DNA from: Magicicada septendecula
Taxonomy: Eukaryota; Arthropoda; Insecta; Hemiptera; Cicadidae
Reading direction: 5' to 3'
Length of the DNA: 64,000 nt
Assembly (NCBI GenBank): GCA_034769895.1
Contig: CM068369.1
Span: 151,219,574-151,283,573, forward strand
This document shows, piece by piece, positions 35,169 through 47,021 of the stretch. How positions within the stretch are numbered: the stretch's first letter is position 1; every line of letters begins with the position of its first letter. Made by a program: the position numbers and the translations under genes. The notes under the pieces were generated by a model, which worked only from the letters and a program-made list of their open reading frames with translations, did no database searches and had not been told where the DNA came from.

Positions 35169-37274
35169 TTCTATCTTGATTATACACCGGTATATAATTC
35201 TATCTTGATTATATACCATAGACTTACTTTAAATAATCCAAAGAGGGTCTCATACTACACTCTTGATTATAGTTACTTGGAGAGAAGCGGAATTTCACGA
35301 GGATACTTCTCTTTTAACTCTTTAACAATAACTAGACAAACTATGCGGAAGGGGACACTTTACACGCTGCATTTTATTTCACACGCGGTGGCATTCATTG
35401 TTTAGGGAGTGCTACCGTTTATACAATAGAGAGGGTGGCTGCTTAGTACAATCCTGAACACGCATTATTTCTTCTAACTGGCCACCACAACTGGGGTGCT
35501 TACTAATCTACGTTACTTGTATTATTATTATTCTTTTCTCTTACTTCTACGCTACACTTCATACATTTAGTTTAAATCAAGAATTATTTAGCCTTATTAT
35601 TTAAACAATTATTATTCTCTTTATTCTGATTTACTTTCTTTATAATTAATTAATTACTTTGGAGCATTTACGAAACGCACCTAGAATTATTTACTATCTA
35701 CTACCATATTATTTAGAATACTCTTTATTTACTTTGTTTTGGGACTTGGGGTATAATACTTTATCTAACAAGGGAGGGTTAACTAAATCATTTATTCATT
35801 TGAAATTTAAGTCACAATATTATTCGCTTTACTATACTACACAATTATTTCCTACACACTTTAGTACATGGTAAACATTTATTAACAGAGGTAATTAAAC
35901 ATAGCATTAGTTTTTTTTATTTAAGCGATCAGCTGTTTCGCTGGAAAGTAGGTTAGACTAGTTTTAAACAATGGCATAGTTTTGCTTACTAAGGGGATAA
36001 GTCAACTCGAGGGAGAATATTTCTCTATTGTTTCATTTAACAATAGCTAACGGACACCTTATTAACTTGCACTGGCTTGCTTCAAAAGGGGTGGCGTGTG
36101 CGATGCGTACGCAATGTTACGGCCCGTTACCAAGCTGAGTTTAGTTACACTTTTATAATTATAATTATACTAACGTGTTATAATAATTTACGATATTATT
36201 AAACCTTTTATTTTAAATGACTAATCATTTATTTCTTATTATTTACTTTACTCAGATTTAAGAAACTTCGTTTTTCATTTGTTTAGGACTCGGTTGTTTA
36301 CTTCGGGAAGCATCATTCCATAAAATTAATTAGTACACTTGTTTTGTTTAGTCAGTAGTTCACATAACTCATCGTGTCAATAGAAACACGAATTACACAT
36401 TTATGCAGGCTTGTACAGGAAAACTACAGGTCTTAAATCGTCGCAAAATTGACGTGTTAGAGACTGAATACTTTGACACGTACATATATGAATTGGTATA
36501 ATACAATCTAATCTATTCACGTATAATTATATACGAGTATGTGCGTAATCTCACACAAAATATACACTTATATGTATACACTTATAAATATCGTCAATAT
36601 TATTCATATATGCTACTTAGCCTCTTTCTTTTTACATACAATTTCCTAACTGAGTGCATCGATATACAGAATAGAGTATTTTATAATTGACACTAAGTAC
36701 ACTAAGCATTTACACAAAATGAAACCAAAAACAGTGGCGCATTTTAATAATAAAACTATTTATCTTTTTTTTGTTTTAATTTTCAACATAGGTCTGAAAT
36801 CTTTTGTTACTGGGCAAGGGGTCACACACTTTGTAATACAATAGAGGGAGGTGATTTATTGTCTAACGCAACTTTGCGCTAGGGTGACAAGGACACTCTC
36901 ACACAGGCTTGGACAAGAATTAAACTGGTTTGATTTTGTTTACAAACAGACGTGTTGCTGAATGAGCTTTTGACAAGCACATACCTGATGTTATATCGAA
37001 TACACGGGGCGTCTTTAGTTAATATTATGTTCATTTCTATATCTAAATAATAATTAAAATTACCTATTTACAAAACTATTATACTAACTATTATCGTTTA
37101 ATTTTATTTAAGATTTTAGACACATTTAAAGTACATGAGTAAATAAATCAACAGATTATGGTCTGGGTTAATAGGCACAATTACTGCTTAATAACACAAG
37201 TCACAAAATTTCTTTTTTTTTTGTGATTTTTAATTAGCAGCAAAATTTTAACTAATTAGCAGAGTGGCGCAATT
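34757..37274 (-). mobile_element. Noncoding interior of LTR element (LARD-like)
   Basis: 2518 bp with no gag, protease, RT or integrase on either strand. At its minus-strand 5' end, right after the LTR, it reads AATTGCGCCACTCTGC, a weak primer-site candidate. It includes a perfect-start 29-bp tandem duplication at 35162-35219. Frames such as 34734-34940, 35205-35405 and 35659-35874 have no recognisable domains. The structure matches a large nonautonomous LTR derivative that would need proteins from another element. Confidence 0.6.
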
Positions 37275-38888
37275 TATAACCTCTTCTCTTGAGTTATAAC
37301 AGAGGGAACCCAAAGTAATTGGTTCGGCCAATTACTTCAGGCTGCCTTATTCGGGACGAGCTGAAATTTAAACAGAACAACACACAGTAAATATAAAAGG
37401 AATCATGGACGGGAAAACTGTTGATTTATGTACTCAGTATATGTGTGCAACAAGAAGATTTCCCTTTATTAAACATTTAAAATAAAACAAATGACATTTA
37501 CTCAAAAACAGATCCCATTACATTATTAATTAAATTATTAACTTGTTTAAATTGCTTTATATAGACTGTGGGATCACAACAAATTATATTTAGCTTTTCC
37601 CCGGATCCGGGTAACCATTTGGTATTTAGTCTTTAAACTTTAAAAATTAATTATATTCAATTCAAGATATTAGCTTGCAAGACTGTTACTTTTACTTTTA
37701 CTTTTACTTTTAAGTTTCATTATTATTCCATTTGAAGAATGGTATTAATTATACTACGATACGTTAAAATCTAAACTGTTACAATTGCAAGAAGCCTGAA
37801 TAGTTACAATTAAATTCTTAGATTTAAATTTTTATATTCTTATAAAGTCAATCGTCTCTGAAAGTCTCTTTAAGAGAGTATTGTGTTACAGTTACTATTA
37901 TTATTATTCCTCGATAGACGTGCTATCGAGTCACCTTTAATTTGGGATGTAGAAGTCTCCTCCATATGGTTACATCTTGGGAATCCTAAGAGCGTCGTCC
38001 TCGTCTAGGTCTGGTCTCAGTTGTTCACGGCTTAAACGTCTGCAGGATAGAGTGGGCCTTCTACACAGGTACTAGTTGATTCTCAGAAGTCTCGAACTGC
38101 ATTATCGGTCGGGTCTACTAGAGTTGTAATTCTGATGATTCATGTCTCCAGGCAGGATGTTGTGGAGAGTCGTCAATCGGAGAAGATAGCTGTTATAGTT
38201 ATTAACACTCGTACTATTGGTTGTCACATATTTCTTCTTGTTACAACGTTTTTTTAATTTTTCTTTCTCTTAACGTTACATATTACACTCTTTTGTAGCA
38301 GTTAGTAAAATACATAAGAATTAATCCAAACTAATAACCAATCACATAACATTTCAACAGAGCAATTCGCTCGTGCGTGTGCACTGCTTGGAGTCGTCAT
38401 AGCGAGAGAGAGATTTTTCGTACGCTACACTGGTACAGGACAATAGATAGTGGGGTGTTTATTCCGCGAGAATATAGTCCCGGTCTCCCTTTAAATATAA
38501 CTTTTTTATTTATATAAACTATCGCTAGATAAAAATACATCATTTAAATTAGTTGTTTTCGTGACTATCTGTGTCTTCAGATTTTTTAATTATTAACATT
38601 ATTTTTCTATATTATTTTAATTACAGAAGACTCGGTAAACATGTCGAGTCCGGTATCAACAGGTAGGCGCCTGATAACAAGCAAAGGGTTAAATGCGACA
38701 ATAATAATTATTTACAATATGTCTTTTCTTTACCGTTTCTTTGCCCTTATTAATTACTACTTCCATTCACACTTAGTACCTACATGTTTTTTATTATCAT
38801 TGTGAGATTTAAATGGTTAATTGTTCGCAAATTAAAATTTTTTTATTTCTTTATTTTTTTTTTAATTGTCACAATTTAAATCGTCACA
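37275..38888 (-). mobile_element. LTR (5' in minus orientation) of noncoding element
   Basis: Matches 33140-34756 with a handful of substitutions and a few small length differences in T runs, so the insertion is young. The candidate primer site follows on its minus-strand 3' side, and GTTT (38889-38892) flanks its outer edge. Confidence 0.7.
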
Positions 38889-38892
38889 GTTT
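38889..38892 (+). repeat. Candidate 4-bp target-site duplication, right
   Basis: GTTT, matching 33136-33139. Confidence 0.5.
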
Positions 38893-38960
38893 GTCGTGCC
38901 ATTGTCCTTTTATTTTGTTTATATTAAGCATTGTATTTTATATGAAGTATTATTTTATAT

Positions 38961-40436
38961 TGTAACGTCACAGAACGTTCCATAAAGGAAATTAATTGCA
39001 AAGTAAATTATCATAAGAGGGAAGTGAGATGAACAGTATCGAACCCAAGTAATCCAAAACATTTTGTAATATTGTCCGATAATTAATATCATTAACATGA
39101 AAAAACGACCAAGACTATGACTAAGACTCAAACCCCACATATATTGTTTAAGTGAAGAACAGTGTAAAACTGATAATGTACTATAAGAGAAACAGATAAT
39201 CTCAGAAATGACCAAAATGAGGTCATTACATATTAAGAAATGTAACTCTGAATAGGGTATAAAAAACTATTTATTGTGAATTAATGGACAAGATCTATTG
39301 TTATACTTTGTAATATAAATAAAATAAATGTATTATATGATTTGAACACATCATTAAAAAGGATGTAAGTTAAAATAAAAAATATATAAATGTTATGACA
39401 AAAACCAAGGTTTTGGAGTTGAGACCAATCACTCAGATTTTATGTGAAAATTAATTATTATAGAATTAATATAAAAACTATATAAATGTCAATTAGACAA
39501 AGACAAACAAATTATTTTAAGTAGAGAAAGCTGTAAATTGATTAGAAGTCAATTAAAATAATCAAAAACAGTGTTAAACTGAAAACATGTGATGAACATA
39601 TAAAATTGTAATATTTATGAATTTAATGTTGTCAAAATGCAACAAAATTGTATTCTAAAGTTGAACCACAATATAAAGTAACTATACTTATATATATGAC
39701 CACCTAAAACACTTTAACAGTCAAGTTATAAAACTATTTACCTATACCATACCAGGCTAAGACCAAAAAAAAATCACAAAAATAGTCATATTTGACAGAC
39801 TAATTGTAGAATATTAGAAGAAATAAAGGAAAAAGGTACAATCCTATAATGTACAATGGAAACATACTTGCTCAATTGAAGACAAGCTTAATTCATAGAG
39901 AATTTTTAAATATAAAAGTGAAAATTGTCACGCCAAGAAAATAACTCATCTGTGCAAAACAGTAAGATGCTAAGTAATATTACAGTAAAAATAAAATGTA
40001 TTAGGATAAACCAGGTATTCCCAAAGATAAACAATATAACAAACTCTAAGTGAGTACTACACAGTTGTACTACACATGTCAAACACCTTCAAACCACACA
40101 ATGTTTGTAAAGCATCCCACTGATTTGTCTTGATGGTTCAAAGGAGTCACGTCCTGAGTATAAAGTCTTTTCATACATTAAATTCATGCTATTCAACTGA
40201 CAAATAAAATTTTTATCAGCCGATGATTAATAAAAAACTTGTCAATAATTTTTTTTAACTCTGCAATTTTGTTTAATTTGGGTGTTAGTCCTTCAGACGA
40301 CTTTTTATGAAAAGAAAAATCATTAAACATACGCTTTTTACCATTCAAACTGTCTTGTTCACATTTTTTTATATAATTAATTTAACAACTAAAAAATCAA
40401 GTCTTAATAATAATAATTTCTTGGAACAAATATCCA
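38961..40436 (+). mobile_element. Gypsy array LTR a
   Basis: 1476 bp from TGTAACGTCACAGAACG to the CA at 40435-40436, two bases before the primer site. It is A-rich. It differs from LTR b at several sites in its first ~560 bp and is nearly identical afterwards. It lacks the 1.24 kb found in LTR c. A GTATAAAG near 40158 is the only promoter-like TATA noticed. The left flank is 72 bp of T-rich sequence, then the noncoding LTR element. Confidence 0.9.
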
Positions 40437-40438
40437 AG

Positions 40439-40452
40439 TGGCGCCCACATAC
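40439..40452 (+). promoter_or_regulatory. Primer-binding site, array copy 1
   Basis: TGGCGCCCACATAC directly after LTR a. The first nine bases match the tRNA-Lys-type site used by many gypsy elements and retroviruses; the rest diverges. It is repeated after LTR b (48499) and LTR c (57799). Confidence 0.75.
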
Positions 40453-40727
40453 ACATATTAGCATAAGTTGTGTTTGCAGGACAACATCGTCGCAGAGAAA
40501 CCAGCAATTAGTAAGTATTAAAAGTGCGCGGAGTGTAACACCCGACATCACAACACAAAACAACACACGATTTCTCTTTGTTATAAAATTGACGAACCTA
40601 ACAGTGGGACTTAGAAGATATCCCCTAGGGACAAACCACGCATACAAACTATTGGTTATAAATTGGCAGCCCAACTAGTGAGGCTTGAAAGGAAAGGATC
40701 AAGTCCGGCAACTATCAACAAATCAAG
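40453..40727 (+). other. Untranslated leader of array copy 1
   Basis: 275 bp between primer site and gag ATG. It contains a 3' splice-site-like TTTGCAG at about 40473 and a good 5' splice site GTAAGTATT at about 40511. These are conserved in all three leader copies, so a spliced RNA is possible although no env frame is seen. Confidence 0.55.
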
Positions 40728-42719
40728 ATGCCGCAACCAAAAGGAAAGAAGGTGAAGAAAAATGTAGAACCCGAATTAAGTGTGGAAGATGGGGAGGCAG
40801 TGAAAGTCGAGGAAATAGAAATAGAACCGCCCACACTAGAAATTGAAAGACCAATACAAACGGGAGATGAATCAGAGGAACAAGCGGGAGAAAGACCCAT
40901 ACAAATGTGAGACCAAACAGAGAAACCCGAACCAGAAAAAGCAACAGGGAGCTTCGACATGAACGCAATAATGATGATTTCCAAAGAATGGAAGAAACAA
41001 TGAACAAAAATACAGAATCCCTGAAGGAGGATAATAATAAAAATAGACAGGAAGACAAGGCAGAAATAAAAGGAAGTATAGAATCCATGAGAAAAGATAG
41101 ACAGGATGATAAGGAGGAGAATAATAAAAACAGACAGGAAGATAAGGAGGAATTAGACAAAAAAATAGAATCCTTAAGGGAATATATAACCGATAGGATC
41201 AATGACAATGGAAAAAAGCTGGAGCTATTTCAGGAGGAAAACAAAAATATATAGAGTCCCTGAAAAAGGAAATTAGTGCAAATTATGAGACGGTAAACCA
41301 AAAAATCGATGATAGTAAAGTCGACAGTGACAGGAGGGTCGAGACAATGGCGAAACAGTTAGAAAGATTGCAGGAAGGAAATAATACCCGTTTTGAAACT
41401 ATAGAGGAGCGAACCGTAGAGCCGAAACAAGATGTTAGAACTCTGGATAATAAGGTAAGGCAAAACCAAGACGAAATTACGCAGAAGGTAGGAGAAGTCC
41501 GGGAAGACGTTAGCGAGAGAATACAAAGAACGTATGACATAGCTAACAGGTTGGACGATCAGATAAAAACCAATAGAAATAATATACAGGAAATAGATCA
41601 GAGGGAGAAAACCTGCAAGAGAGATTAGAAGCGCTGAGGGACACACCGATATTGAATACCCATACGTGTCACATCGAAAACAGGGAGGTAATTAACTTCC
41701 AAAATTATCGCCGGAACCCTATGAAAATTTTGGAGAGGATGGAAGAGTTCATCGAAAGGAATAGGGAAACAAGATGGGATAGAATAAGGGAAATGTTAGA
41801 CGAAACATTCCGAAATACGGGGGATAATTGGTGGATAGCGGTACGACCCGAAATAAAAAACTTGAACGAATTCAAACGCCAATTCAAAGGAAAATATTGG
41901 TCAGAAACAGCGCAAAACAAAGTGAGAATGGACATATTTTACGGGAAATACGACGCGTCCAAGGGACAATCCCCAACATCATATTTCCTGGGAAAGATAT
42001 GTTTGGCACGAAAATTAATACCGCCAATCCCGGAAGAATGTTTGGTGAGACAGTTAGCTGGACACTATATCTACGGTATTAAAGATGCATAATTATACCA
42101 GCAACTTAGTAAAATTACTGACCTAGCTAAGCTATTAGAGAACTGCGAGTCTGCGGGAAACTTTCAAGACTACCAACCCCCCAATCGTAAGGTAGACTAT
42201 TATAATAGTAACAACGGGCCAAATCGGAATGGAAGCGGAAATGGTAATAATTTTAACCCGAACAACCAGAACAATAACACCCCACTAAATAGCCGAAATA
42301 ATAGTAATCAAGGTCCGAATAACCGTAACCATCCGGGACCAAAACGAAATAATTACCCCGAAAATAATTACCATAGGAACAGCTATCAGGGAAATAATTA
42401 TCGCGGCAATAATTATAGAGGAAATAATTATAGTCAAGGAAATAATTATCGGAACGGAGGTAATCAAGGAGGAGGTGATAGAAGAAATCAGGAGTACAGA
42501 CCCCAGGTAAACTATACGATGGCTAATAGTCAATGACCATACCAACACAATTTACCGACTTACGTATATTACCCACAGCAGACGCAAGGTAACCAAAGTA
42601 ATACAACAAATAGCCGAGCCATTAGTGGTAACCCAGAGGTTAGACAGGAACCACAAACAAGTCAGCAACCCAATGTTCCGGGAGACCGGGCAAATGAGAC
42701 AGGTGCTCATTTAAACTAG
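40728..42719 (+). pseudogene. gag: Array copy 1 gag: coiled coil, capsid-like, Asn-rich tail
   Basis: The ATG at 40728 starts a basic/acidic N-terminus (MPQPKGKKVKKN). A TGA at 40908-40910 and frame changes near 40990, 41240 and 41630 split it. The second part (about 40985-41250) is a Lys/Glu/Asp-rich coiled coil with repeated NNKNRQEDK blocks, followed by more coiled coil to 41625. The capsid-like part (41652-42089) has RDNWW-type aromatic residues (NTGDNWWIAV) and WSETAQNKVR. After in-frame TAA 42090-42092 it continues to an Asn/Gly-rich region (42210-42500) with repeated GNNY units instead of CCHC zinc knuckles. In-frame TGA 42534-42536 follows, and the final stop is TAG 42717-42719. Gag forms the particle shell; this copy cannot make it whole. 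Confidence 0.85.
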
Positions 42720-42754
42720 ACGCGGCAGTGAAAAAGGAAGACAGCCCTTCACTG
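42710..42754 (+). promoter_or_regulatory. -1 programmed ribosomal frameshift signal, copy 1
   Basis: T TTA AAC (42710-42716) is in the gag frame and is immediately followed by gag's TAG. Sliding back one base gives TTT AAA and enters the pol frame with no stop. After a 9-nt spacer, CAGTGAA (42726-42732) pairs perfectly with TTCACTG (42748-42754) to form a stem-loop, with an inner GG/CC possible. Heptamer, spacer and stem together are the standard -1 frameshift layout used by retroelements to make Gag-Pol. Confidence 0.8.
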
Positions 42755-43840
42755 ATCCAATATTATGGGGTAACTGGACGAAAAAATAGACAGGACGAAG
42801 ACAGGACAATGACATTGAGAACAAATAATTATCTCAGAGATATTAGGGAGGAATTGTTAGAAGAGAGGGATAATATAGTTGAAAATCATAATAAAGGGAA
42901 TAATGGGATAGTACAAATTAAGGCAGATATAAATGGTATAGATGCAACATTACTAATTGATACAGGATCAAACGTATCGTTAATAGACAGTGTGGAGTTA
43001 AAAACAATTAAACAGAATAGTAATCTACCCATACCCACTCTGCCTATAAATAACATTATACTAGTCGGAGCGACGGGAAGGCAGAATAAATCTATAAAGA
43101 AACAGGTGTCATTAGAGATGACCAGTAATGGTGTAACGTTGCCAATAGGATTATTAGTAGCGAACAATTTACCCATGAGTATCCTAATAGGCTGTGATAT
43201 ACTTAGGCCATATAAAGCGATAATAAATTTAGACAGTAAGGTAATAACGTTAAAGACGAATGAGGGAATTTGGACCAATAAGTTAATTGATACCCAAGGG
43301 AATAGTACAAGTAATGCACATTATCAAGCCATTGTAAATCATTATTATTGTGCCGATCGACCACTAAACATGCCCTTATATCAGGAGGATAACCCAGAAG
43401 TATGGTTAGAGAAATTGGAAGAAATAAGGGAATTCCAAAGGACGAAAGCAAGGGGTCAGATTAGCGAAGCACAGGTTGAACGATTGATTACTGTGTATAA
43501 TAATTACCGACATATCTTTTCAAATGCTCCAGGCAAAGTCAGAAATTATCAATGCACCATCAAATTTAAAACCCCTGTAGAATTTAACAAAAAATCATAT
43601 CCGATTGCTTACTCACTAAAAAATGAAGTTAGGGAGGAACTGAACAGGATGATAGAGGACGACATAATTGAATATAGTCATTCGCACTATACTAGCCCAA
43701 TCATAGCTGTGCCGAAAAAGAATGGACAGGTGCGTATATGCCTCGATGCTACGGAGATTAACAAGATGATTGTTAACGACCGCACATCCCCTGGGGAGAT
43801 AGAAGAAATACTAAAAAGTTTCACGGGACAAGGTATATAA
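42717..43840 (+). pseudogene. pol: Array copy 1 pol: protease and RT N-terminus
   Basis: Entered by -1 frameshift; there is no ATG near the start (first in-frame ATG near 42809). The aspartic protease carries LLIDTGSNVSL (about 42950-42982) and the ILIGCDIL turn near 43180. The RT N-terminus follows with the HYTSPIIAVPKKNGQVRIC block (about 43686-43742). TAA at 43838-43840 follows a one-base shift; the next part of RT is in another frame. Protease would release mature proteins from Gag-Pol. The same lesion is present in copy 2. Confidence 0.92.
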
Positions 43841-44379
43841 GTTCATGGGATACAGTATGCGGCTACTGGCAGGTAGAACTCCACCCAGATAGTAGGAAAT
43901 ATATGGCATTCATATTTGAAGGCAGAAACTATCAATTCAAGCGATTACCCTTTGGTCTAATTAATTCAGTGGCGGTATTTGCAAAAATAATGGACAGGAT
44001 ATTGGGACAGGAAGTGCTGAAATTTACGACAGTATACGTCGACGATCTACTGGTAACTTCAGCTAATTGGGATGACCATTGCAATAGGGTTGAACAGGTG
44101 TTAGAGAAGCTATCCGAGAATAATATTACCCTCAAATTAGATAAATCACAGTTTATTGCAGACGAGGTAAAATTTTTAGGTTTTAATCTAACCGAGCAAG
44201 GGATTACTCCATCCAAAGAGAAAGTAGAGGCAGTACAGAAGTTCCCCATCCCAAAAAACAGGAAACAGCTTCAATCATTTTTAGGAATCTGTAACTATTA
44301 CAGGAAGTTTCGGTCCAATTATTCAGAACTAACTGCCAGGTTTCAAAAGCAGTTATCAGCTAAAGACAAATGGACTTGA
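43841..44379 (+). pseudogene. pol: Array copy 1 pol: RT catalytic core
   Basis: Continues RT after the frameshift: WQVELHPDSRKYMAF, then LPFGLINSVAVFAKI, the catalytic VYVDDLLVTS (about 44032-44061), VKFLGFNLTEQGI and LQSFLGICNYYRKF. These give the full palm and connection of Ty3/gypsy RT with both active-site aspartates present. TGA at 44377-44379 interrupts the frame before RNase H, which continues in the same frame. Confidence 0.93.
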
Positions 44380-46118
44380 GGACCAGAACAAGATGGTGTG
44401 CTCACTCTGATAAAGGAGAAATTTTTAGAAGCAGTTATGTTACATCACCCCAACTTTACGAAGCCATTTTATATGAATTGCGATGCCAGTAATGTAAGTT
44501 TAGGGGCAGCCTTATATCAGGAAGATCAGGGTGGAAACCATTTAGTGATTAGCTTCGCCAGCCGCGTGCTGAACAGTTGCGAACGAAACTACAATACCAC
44601 TGAAAAAGAGTTATTGAGTGTAGTTTTCGCATGCGGTAAATTTCGAACGTATATATTAGGATACCCCATCACGGTTAGGAGTGATCACAAATCAATCTCG
44701 TTTTTAAAACATTGTAAGCTAAATCATGGAAGGCTGACGAGATGGGTTTTGGCCCTACAGGAATATAATATCACGTGGGAATATATACCAGGCAAGCAAA
44801 ACATAGCAGCCGACGTCCTATCCCGCATCAATTTACAAAACCAGACATTTGACGGCGAAAAGGAACAAATAGCGAAGGTATATCATATCATTAAAAGCAG
44901 GGAGGATTTAAAAAATATTTTAAAAGATGTGAAGGCACAACAAGAGGCCGACCCAAAATTAGGAAATATTAGGAAAAGGGTACTGGAAGGCGATGAAGTT
45001 ATAAATAAATATTACTGTATACACGACGATATTTTGTTTATAAGGAATACCCCACACCATGAGAATTGGAAGTTAGTAATTCCACCAGGGATAGAGAGGC
45101 CACTAATCATTGATTATCACGATAGATACGGACACATGGGTGCCCTCAAGGTAAGGAAAGCGTTGGAAGAGCAAACATACATCAAAGGGATGAATAAAAA
45201 AGTGCAACAGGCGATACAGTCATGTGATATTTGTCAGAAGGTAAAATGTAATAACGAGAGAAAGGAAGGGGTCATGATACCCATAACATCCACCGAAAAA
45301 TTAGAAAAGGTATTTCTCGATATCTGTGGACCATTTCCACGCAGCGGTGGAAGGCACAGGTATAAATTCATCGTAATTATTTTTGATCATTACACCAAAT
45401 ATACTAAGCTTTATCCAATAACTAGGGCTACGACAAAGAAAATTATAGAAATTATAATAGAACGGCATATAATGGAGGTAGGCAGACCATATTCTATAAT
45501 TACAGACCACGGTACCCAATTTAAGGGGAAATTATGGAAGGAGAATCTTATAGAACACGAAATAAAGACGTATAAGACATCCGTGTATCACCGAAATAGT
45601 AATCCAGCCGAGAGAGTGTTGAGGGAAGTAGGACGGTTGTTGAGGACCTACTGCCATGATGAACAGAAGAGATGGCACGAATACTTAGCGTCAACAGAGG
45701 ACTTTCTCAATTTATCCTATCATAATACAATAAAGGAGTCACCGTACACAGTTATGTTCGAAAGACCCTCACCCCGGGAAATAAAGGAGATTATTAGTTT
45801 TCCCAGCGAACCTGAATATCACTTTGAAGGAACCAAATTTTGTAATAGAGTATTAGAAAAACGGAACAACAACGGAAGAAATATGCTCAATCCCAACCAA
45901 AGGCTATTAAGTATAAGGTAGGAGAAAAGGTGTTAATCCGGAATAGAGAATTGCCTAGTACTATACAAGGCATAACAAAAAAATGATTACTTTTATATAC
46001 AGGACCTTTTACAATTACGAAAGGTAAAGGAAACAATACATACGAGGTAACAGACACTGTCAATAACAAAATAAAGGGTACATATAATCAGGCGTCGTTG
46101 AGAAGGTACCATGAATGA
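44380..46118 (+). pseudogene. pol: Array copy 1 pol: RNase H and integrase
   Basis: Same frame as the RT core to 45921. RNase H shows YMNCDASNVSLGAALYQ, TEKELLSVVFACGKF and VRSDHKSISF. Integrase has an HHCC finger (HDRYGHMG, then CDICQKVK) and catalytic D in FLDICGPF, D in ITDHGTQF and E in PAERVLRE, about 35 residues after the second D. Stop at 45919-45921 results from a shift; the C-terminal domain continues in another frame (VGEKVLIRN, a TGA near 45983, then TGPFTITKGKGNNTYEV) to TGA 46116-46118. It would join cDNA to host DNA. Catalytic residues are intact but the reading frame is broken. Confidence 0.93.
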
Positions 46119-47021
46119 ATACGTAAATCTACCAACTTACCCGTACTTAGAAAGTAATAGATATTATTAATGAATAAGAATACGAGGACACCTTCCACCA
46201 AAGGCAGAAATATATATGTAAGATATAAATATATTTCCAATAGCCAAGTCAACGTATATTTACCAACTTACCCGTACTTAGAGAAGGAGAGAAGGAAAGA
46301 AGGAAAAGACATAATTTAATTAAATGAACTATTGAACAATCAAATAACAATTGATATTACTAAGGAGGAGAAATACTGTCATGTATTTGAAACTAAAAGG
46401 AAATGATAATTGAAAAAAAAAAGGAAACAGTGTGTTACATAAGGAGGTAATGATGAATTTATAAATATAGCTATTGACAGCGAATGATTTTAAAAGATAA
46501 TTTTACCTGCGGAGAACAGTATATTAATATAATTGAGAAATAATCAGAAGAGATTAAGAAAGAGAATTTATGTGTAGAAGCCTATGATCTTTGAATATTA
46601 TATTTTTTATTATTATTATTTGTTGCGAAAGTGCAATTATAAGTACGTCTTATATATTTTCTGGACAGAGATGTGTTTCCTCTGATTTCAGTGGTTATAG
46701 TTAGGGAACGGCGGAGATTGGATTGTCAATGGGGCCCCTCTGACTCCGAACCCGCTATAAAAGTTAGGGAATTGTTAGGGAGTTATATCAAAGATTAAAT
46801 AATTAACATCAAGGTAAAGGATGGGAAAAGGAGATATGGTAAAGATTGAGACATGGATAATGAGGTGGATTAATATATTAAAGGAGTAGTACAGGAATCT
46901 AATTATAAGATAAAAGAATGAAATATAAGGAAGATAATAAAAGGTTAATATAGAAATGATAATTTCATCAAAACTAAAGAAATGTTTTTCCACAAATTAT
47001 CAATTTTAACCGAGAGGCATA
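46119..47021 (+). other. Array copy 1: noncoding 3' region before LTR b
   Basis: About 900 bp with no env-like frame. It carries a duplicated CCAACTTACCCGTACTTAGA (about 46131 and 46264). The purine-rich GAGAGGCATA just before LTR b is the polypurine-tract candidate. Confidence 0.7.

Noticed and set aside
40369..41646. Ser/Leu-rich minus-strand frames opposite gag (also the partners 8060 bp later)
   Set aside because: Antisense shadows of the Lys/Glu-rich coiled coil and leader.
46119..47021. An env gene after pol
   Set aside because: No open frame of useful length on the + strand; the minus-strand frames are AT-rich shadows.
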